Below, one piece after another: positions 32,342-40,038 of a stretch of 64,000 nt of DNA. Within the stretch, counting starts at the first letter, position 1. The number at the start of each line of letters is the position of its first letter. The notes under the pieces were generated by a model. It worked only from the letters and a program-made list of their open reading frames with translations. It searched no databases and was not told the DNA's origin. The DNA comes from Nocardia altamirensis NBRC 108246 (GTDB lineage: Bacteria; Actinomycetota; Actinomycetes; Mycobacteriales; Mycobacteriaceae). The DNA lies in contig NZ_BDAY01000007.1 of assembly GCF_001612685.1 (NCBI RefSeq), positions 124,001 to 188,000 on the forward strand, read 5' to 3'. The position numbers and the translations under genes are program-made.

Positions 32342-32393
32342 GCGTATTCAGGATCGTCGGCGCGAGGGAGAGCGGTCGCGCGGACCTGTCGCG

Positions 32394-34751
32394 TTACTGG
32401 GCGCGTTCGCGAACGACGCGGGCGATATCGATGCGGTTCACCAGCCGTGCGGCAGGGAGCTGGGAGAGTGCCGCGGCGGCTAGGACCGCGCCGACCGCGA
32501 GCAACGGGAGCAGCCAACCGGTGGACAGCTCGATGTCGAACATGTCGCTGCGGAACGAGCGGAGGAATGCCCAGGCGGTGAAAATCCCGGCGGCGAGTCC
32601 GATCGGCACCGCAAGCAGTGTGGCGGTGAGGTTTTCGATGGCGAGGGTGGCGGTGAGCCTGCGGACCGAGACGCCCGCCGCGCGCAAGGTGGCCAGCTCG
32701 GTGGTTCGTTCGGCCAGGTTCACCGTCATGACGACGTAGATCACGGTGAACGCCAAAATCGCGCCGAGCGTGAGCATCACGCCGATGAAGATCCAGAGCA
32801 GGCCGAGGAACTGGTGGGCTTGATCCGCCAGGGCGTGGGTGTCGGTGTAGGCGACGACGCCGGAGAGCCCGGTGACCTTGGCACGCAGACTGTCTCGGTC
32901 CGCGTCCGGTGCGAAGCGGAGCAAGTAGCCGGTTGTGCCGAGACCCTTGATGTCGCGTGCGGTAGCGGTGGTCGCGTAGGCGAAGGTGCCGAAGGGTTCG
33001 TCGACGAACCCGGCGAGCGGCACCTGCTGCGGGCTGCCGAAAGCCGGTGTCACGGTGACGGTGTCGCCGACCGCGAGGTCGAGCTTCGACGCCAGCTGCG
33101 CACCGGCGAGGATGCCGGTGTCGGGCAGGTCCCTGGTGCCGCCTGCCGGAGTGCGGAAGCCGTGCATCGTTGTGTCGGTTGGCAATCCGGTCAACGTCGT
33201 CGAGTACGACTTGTCCCCGGCGCTGATGGTGACCGGGGTGAATGTGCCCTCCTCGACTGCGGCGACGCCGGGGATTGCCCGCAGCTGTGCGACGAGATCG
33301 CTACCGCCCTTGGTGACAAGGACCGTGGCGTCCTCGCGCTGCACCTGCCCGAACTGCACGTTCAGCATGTGCTGGATGCTGGTGAACATCCCGAGCGAGG
33401 CAAGGATCACCACCAGCCCGAGCACGGTGCCGACCATGGTGGCCACGGTGCGACGGCGGCCTCTTGCCAAGGAACGCAACGCCATTCGTACGACCACCGG
33501 CAGCCGATGCCAGCGTGCGGTGAGCCGTGCGAGCCGACCGGCGCGCACCGGTTGGGCGCCGTCGCCGCGCATGGCCTCCGCCGGTGCCGTGCGGGCGGCG
33601 GCGATCGCGGGCGCTGCTGCGGCGATGATGCCTGCGAGCAACCCGAGCGCGAATCCGACCAGCGCAGTGGGGATTCGGTGCTCGACGACGGTGTCGGGTA
33701 TCCCGATCTCTGCGGTGTACACCGCGGTGATCGCGGATGTCGCGACGAAGCCGCAGGCAACGCCGAGTAACGCGCCGATGCCCGCGATGCCGACGCCGTA
33801 GCTGATGTAGTGCCCGACGACGCTGCGCCTGCGCGCGCCCATCGCGAGCATGGTGCCGATGATCGGGCGTTCGGATTGGACAAGCCTGGTCATCAACACG
33901 TACTCGGCGATCGCCGCGGCCAGCAGGAACAGTGCGGGGAAGCCGATGGCGAGGGTGGAGAAGCCGTTCAGGTCTTCCTGCAGCGCCGCGTGCGAGGGCT
34001 GCTCGCGCTGTGGCTCGACGGCGGTCGCACCGGCCGACCGCAGCTGCGCCGCGACCTCGGCTCGATCCGCTGCGGTTGCGGCGGAAGACATTTCGATCAG
34101 CGTCTGATTCGGCTTCGGCTGACCGGCCAGGCGCAACGCTTGTGCCTGCGGCGCGAACACGACAGCGAAGGAGTGTGGGTCGGCGACCACCTCCTGCCTG
34201 CTCCGGGCAGGCCACAGGTACTCCGCGGATCGCGCGACACCGCTGACTGTCACCGGCCGCCAGGCGCTGCCGTCGAAGATCTGCAGCGTGCTGCCTGTCT
34301 TCAAGCCGAAGGTCTGTGCAGCGTGGTGCTCGATCACCACCTGCTCGGGACGCGCCGGGTCGGGCAGCGCCCCCTCGGTCAGGTCGAGTTCGTTCACGCT
34401 CGGCGTGCCGGGTTGGGGGAGTCCGGCGACCCGGCCGACCAGCTTGGTGCCGTCGATGGTCATCGGGACATCGGCTTGGGTACGCACCGCGACCCGGCCG
34501 ACCCCAGGCGCTGCGCGCATCACGGTGGCGATGGTCGCCGGATCGCCACCGGTGGCGGTGAAATCGGCGAGGTGCAGCCGGGCATAGGTCTGTCGATACG
34601 ACGTGCCGAGGTTGCGGAACGAGTCATAGCTGGCGACGAACAGCAGGACACCGAGCAGCACCGTCGCGGTGATGGCGGCGACCTGCGCGGTGCGCCGCCG
34701 CAGGTCGCGCAGAATCTTCTTGGCCAGCACCGGTTTCGCGGACATCAGCAT
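32394..34751 (-). CDS. FtsX/MacB-family ABC transporter permease
   Basis: This is a 785-residue permease with the duplicated FtsX-type architecture: one N-terminal helix (TAQVAAITATVLLGVLLFVAS), a large extracytoplasmic domain, three helices (~265-400), a second N-terminal-type helix, a second extracytoplasmic domain, and three C-terminal helices (LGAILAFTVIYVVMTVNLAERTTELATLRAAG). It partners with the ATPase seven bases upstream (start ATG 34751, stop 34759). Such permeases usually work in lipoprotein or peptide/antibiotic export by mechanotransmission rather than by a classical channel. The operon is headed by a TetR gene. Confidence 0.88.
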   Translation of the reverse strand: MLMSAKPVLAKKILRDLRRRTAQVAAITATVLLGVLLFVASYDSFRNLGTSYRQTYARLHLADFTATGGDPATIATVMRAAPGVGRVAVRTQADVPMTIDGTKLVGRVAGLPQPGTPSVNELDLTEGALPDPARPEQVVIEHHAAQTFGLKTGSTLQIFDGSAWRPVTVSGVARSAEYLWPARSRQEVVADPHSFAVVFAPQAQALRLAGQPKPNQTLIEMSSAATAADRAEVAAQLRSAGATAVEPQREQPSHAALQEDLNGFSTLAIGFPALFLLAAAIAEYVLMTRLVQSERPIIGTMLAMGARRRSVVGHYISYGVGIAGIGALLGVACGFVATSAITAVYTAEIGIPDTVVEHRIPTALVGFALGLLAGIIAAAAPAIAAARTAPAEAMRGDGAQPVRAGRLARLTARWHRLPVVVRMALRSLARGRRRTVATMVGTVLGLVVILASLGMFTSIQHMLNVQFGQVQREDATVLVTKGGSDLVAQLRAIPGVAAVEEGTFTPVTISAGDKSYSTTLTGLPTDTTMHGFRTPAGGTRDLPDTGILAGAQLASKLDLAVGDTVTVTPAFGSPQQVPLAGFVDEPFGTFAYATTATARDIKGLGTTGYLLRFAPDADRDSLRAKVTGLSGVVAYTDTHALADQAHQFLGLLWIFIGVMLTLGAILAFTVIYVVMTVNLAERTTELATLRAAGVSVRRLTATLAIENLTATLLAVPIGLAAGIFTAWAFLRSFRSDMFDIELSTGWLLPLLAVGAVLAAAALSQLPAARLVNRIDIARVVRERAQ

Positions 34752-34758
34752 CGCGGCG

Positions 34759-35508
34759 TCACCACCTGATCGACGCCGCGTCGGCGGGGTTGGCGTTGCG
34801 GTCGCTGGACAGGACCCGGCCGTCGCGCATGCGGACGACCCGGTCGGCGATGTCCGCGGCGGCTTCGTTGTGCGTGACCATGACGACGCCGCGGCCGGCT
34901 CGGCTGGTCTGCTGCAACAGTTCCAGCACGCCTCGGCCGGTCGCGACGTCCAGTGCGCCGGTCGGTTCGTCGGCGAGGAGTAGATCCGGATCGGTGGCCA
35001 GGGCGCGGGCGATCGATACTCGCTGCTGCTGGCCGCCGGACATCTGCGCGGGGAAGTGGTCGATGCGATCGGAAAGCCCAACGGCGGCAAGCAGTTCGGG
35101 GACCTGGTTCCGGTCGCCGCGTCCGGTCAACTCGATGATGACCTCGACGTTCTCGCGGGCGGTGAGGCTCGGTATCAGGTTGAAGAACTGGAAGACGAAT
35201 CCGACGTGCTCGCGCCGGAATTCGCCGAGGGCGGCGGGGTGTTTGCGGGAAATATCCTGCCCGGCCACGACGAGGGTGCCGCTGTCGGCGGATTCGATGC
35301 CGCCGATCACGTTGAGCATGGTGGTTTTTCCCGAACCGCTGGCGCCGAGAATCGCGACCAACTCTCCGGGTTGGACATCGAGGTCGATCTCGGTGAGCGC
35401 GTGGACGGCGGCTTCCCCTTCGCCGTACGTCTTGCTGACGCCGTGCAGGGTGATGCCGCCCCGCATGCGGTCAGCTGCGGGCGCGCTCACTCTCGGCTGC
35501 TCGGTCAT
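34759..35508 (-). CDS. MacB/LolD-type ABC transporter ATP-binding protein
   Basis: This is a 249-residue ATPase with Walker A GASGSGKTT, Q-loop FVFQFFNLIPSLTA, signature MSGGQQQRVSIARAL, Walker B LLLADEPTGALD and H-loop VVMVTHNEAA. ATG 35508 is chosen because AAGGAG sits six bases upstream; its first 38 bases overlap the end of the TetR gene. It energises the FtsX-type permease coded immediately downstream. Confidence 0.93.
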   Translation of the reverse strand: MTEQPRVSAPAADRMRGGITLHGVSKTYGEGEAAVHALTEIDLDVQPGELVAILGASGSGKTTMLNVIGGIESADSGTLVVAGQDISRKHPAALGEFRREHVGFVFQFFNLIPSLTARENVEVIIELTGRGDRNQVPELLAAVGLSDRIDHFPAQMSGGQQQRVSIARALATDPDLLLADEPTGALDVATGRGVLELLQQTSRAGRGVVMVTHNEAAADIADRVVRMRDGRVLSSDRNANPADAASIRW

Positions 35509-36094
35509 CGGAAACTCCTTCGTTCGCAACGCGTTCGGCTATTCCGGCCGCGCGGAGCAGCGGCCCGGACACGTCCACCGCGCCAAGGGTGGGATCGATC
35601 ATTCGATGCAGAATCAGCCCGTCGATGGCGGCGAGGGTGAACACGGCGGTGGCCTCCGGATCGGCCACGCCTTGGTCCCGTAGCCAGTCGGCCAGGCGTG
35701 TCCGCGCCTCAGCGACCAGGCCGCGTAGTTCGACCTTGAGTCGTTCGAGTCGCGTTGCGGCGAGCAGCATTTCGCTGACTGCCACCGTTGCAGGATCGGT
35801 CGAGCCGTAGGCGGCGATGGCGCGCAGCATCTGGGCCATCGCTTCCGGGCCGGCCATCGCCGTGATCCCGGCCATCACAGTCTCGAATTCGGTGCGCGCC
35901 ACCTGCATCGACGCGTCGATCAACAGATCGGTGACCGATCGAAAGTGATAGTGCACCAACCCGGGCCGCAGCCCGGCACGCTCGGCGACCATCCGCGTGG
36001 TCACCGCACCCCAGCCGTGCTCGACGATGAGCTCCACCGCCGCCGCCATCAACCGGCCGCGAGTTTCGCGACCTTGCTCCGATGACGTCACCAC
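35471..36094 (-). CDS. TetR-family regulator of the ABC exporter operon
   Basis: This is a 207-residue regulator. The HTH lies at residues ~10-55 (RGRLMAAAVELIVEHGWGAVTTRMVAERAGLRPGLVHYHF), followed by a helical ligand domain. GTG 36094 is selected because AGGAG stands seven bases upstream; the frame is open further upstream without support. It overlaps the ABC ATPase by 38 bp and is the first gene of a TetR-ATPase-permease operon, so it probably represses its own operon until a toxic ligand is present. Confidence 0.9.
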   Translation of the reverse strand: MVTSSEQGRETRGRLMAAAVELIVEHGWGAVTTRMVAERAGLRPGLVHYHFRSVTDLLIDASMQVARTEFETVMAGITAMAGPEAMAQMLRAIAAYGSTDPATVAVSEMLLAATRLERLKVELRGLVAEARTRLADWLRDQGVADPEATAVFTLAAIDGLILHRMIDPTLGAVDVSGPLLRAAGIAERVANEGVSDDRAAESERARS

Positions 36095-36210
36095 GAGACT
36101 TCTCCTGCCGATCAGATTGGACGATCGCCTTGGGCGTATGACCAAACTATCGGCCACCACGCCGCAGTGCAATAGTTCCTCGGCTTACTGCCTGTCTGAG
36201 AGTCGGCGAG

Positions 36211-36801
36211 TCAGCGGAGGTGGGTGAGGATTGCGGTGGCGACGGCGATGGCTTTGGTGCAGATGTCCCAGTCGACGCCGGAGGTGATACGGGGTGTGGC
36301 GATGCCCAGGTAGAACGAGCCGCCTGACGGGACCGCGACGCGGATGTCGCAGCCGCCGCGGCGGCCGTCGGGGCGAAGGCTTGGTGTCAGGGTGGCCTGT
36401 TGGTCGGCGATCGTGATCTGTTGTTCGAGTGGGTCGTGCCCGCCGCGCGGCTCGAGTGGGCTGGTCTGTGGGGCGAAGCGGACAGTGTGGCGGGCCGACA
36501 TCGAGCTTTGGATGGAATGCCAGGAACAGGCGGGGAGGTGGGTCGGGGGTGTCGTCGGCTGGCCTGCGGTGTCGAGGACGAAGTGCGCGATGTCGTCCGG
36601 TCCGAGCACGCTGCACGGGCGGTAGGTGAGGTCGGCGAGCGTCCATGGTTGCGGCGGCAAGGCCGAAGTCGGCGCGGCGACCCTGCTCGCCGACGACAGC
36701 ACCGGCTTCGCCTCGGTCCCCGTGTCGCACCCGGAAACAAGCAGGGCCGCAGCCGATCCGACCAGCAAGGTCACCCGGCCACCCGACGATACCGACGTCA
36801 T
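36211..36801 (-). CDS. DUF3558-type lipoprotein (second copy)
   Basis: This is a 196-residue lipoprotein. Lipobox LLVSGCDTG gives lipidation Cys at ~25; then YRPCSVLGPDDIAHFVLD and LPACSWH carry the family Cys pair. A third and fourth Cys (CDIRVAV, DICTKA) are extra. ATG 36801 has GGGAGG upstream. It is only distantly similar to the DUF3558 protein at 30017-30613. Function unknown. Confidence 0.78.
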   Translation of the reverse strand: MTSVSSGGRVTLLVGSAAALLVSGCDTGTEAKPVLSSASRVAAPTSALPPQPWTLADLTYRPCSVLGPDDIAHFVLDTAGQPTTPPTHLPACSWHSIQSSMSARHTVRFAPQTSPLEPRGGHDPLEQQITIADQQATLTPSLRPDGRRGGCDIRVAVPSGGSFYLGIATPRITSGVDWDICTKAIAVATAILTHLR

Positions 36802-36862
36802 TCGTTCCTCCCGCCACAGATCACACCAGACCGCGCCGCAGGCTGTCGAGCTGAGCGGTCGG

Positions 36863-37843
36863 CTAGTTCGGCAGCAGGTCGGCGAGTGCGGAGACCGGCG
36901 CGCGATGCAGGTGCTCGATGATGTTGCGCGGCTTGTTCTTCGGATCCTTGCGGTAATACGCGGCACCGGATTCGTACGCCACGTAGACGTGCGCGTCGTA
37001 GAGCGCGAGACCTTCCGACATGCTCGGCGCGCGGAAGCAGTACAGGCGGGCCTTGTCGAGGTCGGCTGCGTTGGCGTCGCGTTTGACCACGTAGAGGTTG
37101 CTGCGGTTGGCCCTGCCGTAGGACGTGCTGTAGACGAAGAGGTCCTTGGTGACCATGAGGCCCTGGGTCTTCTTCGGAACCTGCCACGGACCACCGGTCT
37201 TGGTCAGGGCACCATTGTCGGCGACCCGGTACGAGAACATCTCACCTCTGCTGTCTTCCAAGAACTTTCCGGTCCACAAGGTGTCGCCCGGTTCCTCGGC
37301 AGCGAGGAACGACGCACCGCCCGACACCGATTGGGCGTCACCGTCTTCGGCGAGGTAGGTGGAATTCGCGATCGCCTGCCGTAGCCGATCCAACGCATAC
37401 CGACGCACCGTGTTCGCCTTGTCGCCTTGAACGAAGGCCCACCCCTGCCGTTCGAAGATCGCGACACCGCCGACGTGCGAGGCGTCGATCGCCGCGGAGC
37501 CGACGTGGGCTCCGGTCCGTGCGTCGATGCCGATGAGGTGTGCGCGCCCGCCATCCGGCGCATACGAGGAGACGAGCAGCAGATCGTCGGAACCGTTCCA
37601 TTTGGACCAGCGCGCCAAGCCTTGCGGCACATGGGTACCAAGCTCCGGCACCTGGTGCGACGCGGAAAAGTGCTTGTCGTAGACGTCGGAGGCCCGCGGT
37701 CCCGAGTAGAACGCATGGTTGTCGGTGACGACATCATTGCAGCTGATCGCAGCATCGGGCTCTGCCGCCGCAACAGGCATGGCCACCAGCATGATCACCA
37801 CGCCACCGACAAGAAGAGCACGTACACGCGACCCGAACGACAT
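36863..37843 (-). CDS. Secreted beta-propeller-like protein
   Basis: This is a 326-residue exported protein. Signal peptide MSFGSRVRALLVGGVVIMLVAMPVAAA, then repeating WxxxxDDLLLVSSYAPDG, HLIGIDARTGAHVG and MFSYRVADNGALT units that look like beta-propeller blades. Two Cys pairs are possible (SCNDVV, LYCFRA). It starts at ATG 37843 with GAGGATG upstream. No catalytic motif; no named family by eye. Confidence 0.65.
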   Translation of the reverse strand: MSFGSRVRALLVGGVVIMLVAMPVAAAEPDAAISCNDVVTDNHAFYSGPRASDVYDKHFSASHQVPELGTHVPQGLARWSKWNGSDDLLLVSSYAPDGGRAHLIGIDARTGAHVGSAAIDASHVGGVAIFERQGWAFVQGDKANTVRRYALDRLRQAIANSTYLAEDGDAQSVSGGASFLAAEEPGDTLWTGKFLEDSRGEMFSYRVADNGALTKTGGPWQVPKKTQGLMVTKDLFVYSTSYGRANRSNLYVVKRDANAADLDKARLYCFRAPSMSEGLALYDAHVYVAYESGAAYYRKDPKNKPRNIIEHLHRAPVSALADLLPN

Positions 37844-38108
37844 CGTCACATCCTCGGCGTAGGAAACCGCCGACCCGATCGCCCGGCCGGGCAACGAACG
37901 TCGATACCGCGGACCGGACCAAGGAATCGGAGGGCGGTGGTACGCGCCAACTGTAGGCAGGATCGACCATCACCGCACGGCCGGAACGGGACCCGGTCGC
38001 AATTCTGTGCGACGGAACCAGCAGTCAGCCCCGAGCTCGTGCACCGAGCCGAATCGGCTTGTGCGGGCAGACCGCCGAATCGGTGTGCCATGCACGTCCT
38101 TCCGGCCG

Positions 38109-38486
38109 TCAACGTCGGGCCGAGCCGTCCACCTGCGGAACCGCCGCATCGGGATCATCGAACATGAACACCCACATGAGCAGGTAAACCGGGCTCGGCA
38201 ATGCCGAAAGGCCAAGCGCAACAAGCGCGCCGACCCCGAACGCGACCTCACCACGATGGAGAGACCACAGTGCGGCGGCCAACGTTACGAACCACACTGT
38301 CACCGGCACGATCCCGACCGCGTACAGCCAGCCCATGAGCCCTGCCACCACGACGCGGCGCCCGACCAGCCGAACCATCGTCGTACTGATCAGCATTCGC
38401 AATGGCCCGAACTGAAATACCAACATGGCCACCAGCACGAGGAGCGGACCGCCCCCCATCAACAACCCCACCCCGAAATCCGGCAC
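38109..38486 (-). CDS. Small three/four-helix membrane protein, hypothetical
   Basis: This is a 125-residue protein with hydrophobic helices around LLVLVAMLVFQFG, VVVAGLMGWLYAVGIVPVTVWFVTLAAALW and VGALVALGLSALPSPVYLLMWVF. I prefer GTG 38486 because the frame upstream (to 38591) codes a Trp-rich, non-signal-like stretch without a ribosome site. Function unknown; codon use is normal. Confidence 0.5.
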   Translation of the reverse strand: MPDFGVGLLMGGGPLLVLVAMLVFQFGPLRMLISTTMVRLVGRRVVVAGLMGWLYAVGIVPVTVWFVTLAAALWSLHRGEVAFGVGALVALGLSALPSPVYLLMWVFMFDDPDAAVPQVDGSARR

Positions 38487-38691
38487 CCCACCAGCATCCC
38501 ACCAAGCACCGAACCAACCCCGCCACTCGACGCTATTGCACTGGTCTAGTACATGACTGAGCTGTCCCACTCGTGGAGCCGCCGCATGCAATCAACCAGC
38601 GGCGACGGTGACCTTCTGTCAAACCCGGCCCGGCCCGCCTACAGGCCTGAGATCTCGGTATACGGGATTGGTGGGGTGGTTCCTCGTCGAG

Positions 38692-38740
38692 GGGGTACTG
38701 GTGCAGGTGGCTTCTCGTGCGATGCCTGCACCAGTACCCC
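38692..38740. repeat. Perfect 16-bp inverted repeat (long hairpin)
   Basis: GGGGTACTGGTGCAGG (38692-38707) and CCTGCACCAGTACCCC (38725-38740) are exact complements with a 17-nt loop. It lies 75 bp beyond the stop of the leftward hydrolase gene. No T-run follows on the gene's strand, so it could be a terminator/RNA-stability element or the trace of a mobile element end. Confidence 0.6.
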
Positions 38741-38815
38741 ATGATCTTGAACTCGACTCCGCTACAAGGGATTGTGCGGCGGGTGGGTGGTGCGCACTGC
38801 CTGCGCCGCAGAACA

Positions 38816-39766
38816 TTAGGCGACGAGGGTGAGGTGGGTGGGTTTGGGGGTGGCGCCGGTGCGGGTGAGGAGGCGGGACAGGGCTTCGGCGACGTGGGTC
38901 GGCTGTTCGAGGATTATCGAATGGCCTGCGCCGTCGAGGATGACGAGGTCGGAGTATTCGACGGCGGTGGCCATGGCGACGGAGTGCGAGGGTGGGGTCA
39001 TCAGGTCGGCGGCGCCGCAGAGGATGAGGGTGGGGATCTTGGAAAGGGCTGGGAGGGTAGCGGTTTGGTCGTAGGCCATGAAGCTGGTCAAGAAGGTGGC
39101 CATGGTGACGATGGGGGTTTCGTTGTGCATGGCATTGGCCAGCGCCAGCACTCGGGGGCTGATCTTGCGGTTGCCGAACTCGGCGGTGCGGACGATCGGG
39201 GCGAAGACCTTGCAGGCGAGGCGTTTTGCGTGCTGCATGGTGCGGGGAGCGCAACGGACGGCGGCTTGGAAGAGCGAGATGATCGGGTGGCGAAGCAGGC
39301 GTCCGAAGCCCGCGTCGGCGAGACCGCTTGCGGCCGTGGCGAGCAGGGCGACGCCGACGATGCGAGTGCCGATCTGATGCGGGTGCTGGCTCAGGTAGGT
39401 GAGTGCGGTCATGCCGCCCATGGAGTGACCGACCAGGATGAGGGGGCCGGTGGGGGCGACCGTGTCGAGCACGGTGTGCAGGTCGCGACCCAGCTGGTCG
39501 AGGGTGTAGGTGTCGCGCGGGGCCGCAGTGGAGTCGCCGTGGCCGCGGTGGTCGTAGCAAACGACCCTGGCGTGCGGGAATTGGCGCATCAAGGAGTCGC
39601 GGACGTCGGTCCATGATTCGGTGCGCAGGCAATGTCCGTGCAGGAGAACGACGGTGAGGTCGGCGCTGCGCGGTCCGTATTCGCGCACCGCGAGTGCCAC
39701 ACCGTCGGCGGTCGAGATCGTGGCACGACGTTCGGCCGAGGTGGCGCGGGTGCTCGAGATCGACAT
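38816..39766 (-). CDS. Alpha/beta hydrolase
   Basis: This is a 316-residue hydrolase without signal peptide. Oxyanion motif LLHGHCLRTESW, nucleophile elbow LVGHSMGGM (Ser ~127), acid strand ILCGAADLMTPP and catalytic His in LDGAGHSIILEQP. ATG 39766 has GGAG seven bases upstream; the frame is open 93 bp more. It is divergent from the NRPS gene with only 272 bp between them. Because the NRPS lacks a thioesterase, this hydrolase could in principle release its product in trans, but the sequence alone looks like a generic esterase. Confidence 0.88.
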   Translation of the reverse strand: MSISSTRATSAERRATISTADGVALAVREYGPRSADLTVVLLHGHCLRTESWTDVRDSLMRQFPHARVVCYDHRGHGDSTAAPRDTYTLDQLGRDLHTVLDTVAPTGPLILVGHSMGGMTALTYLSQHPHQIGTRIVGVALLATAASGLADAGFGRLLRHPIISLFQAAVRCAPRTMQHAKRLACKVFAPIVRTAEFGNRKISPRVLALANAMHNETPIVTMATFLTSFMAYDQTATLPALSKIPTLILCGAADLMTPPSHSVAMATAVEYSDLVILDGAGHSIILEQPTHVAEALSRLLTRTGATPKPTHLTLVA

Positions 39767-39937
39767 CGGTGGCTCCGGTCGGGTTGCGGTGGACTTGTCT
39801 AACTGTGCGCCGGATGTGCTGCCGGTTTTAGGGACCCGAGTGCTGAGGTCTTGCCCCACGGGGGTGGGCCGATCGCCACCAAGGGTGTGGGTGCCCCTGA
39901 TGTTCGGGGCGGTAGTTATGGGGTCTAACCAGGCCGA

Positions 39938-39955
39938 ATGGACTAAATGGACTAA
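39938..39955. repeat. Tandem 9-bp direct repeat upstream of the NRPS
   Basis: ATGGACTAA occurs twice head to tail, ending 83 bp before the NRPS start codon. A GCCCC/GGGGC hairpin lies about 30 bp further upstream. The repeat could be an activator site for the NRPS gene; no regulator gene is adjacent. Confidence 0.35.
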
Positions 39956-40038
39956 TACGTCGGACGACTGCCGATCTGGGTAGCTTGATTTTCAACCTCG
40001 CTGAAGTTCTCGATCGACCGGCGGAGGAGGGAATCGGC

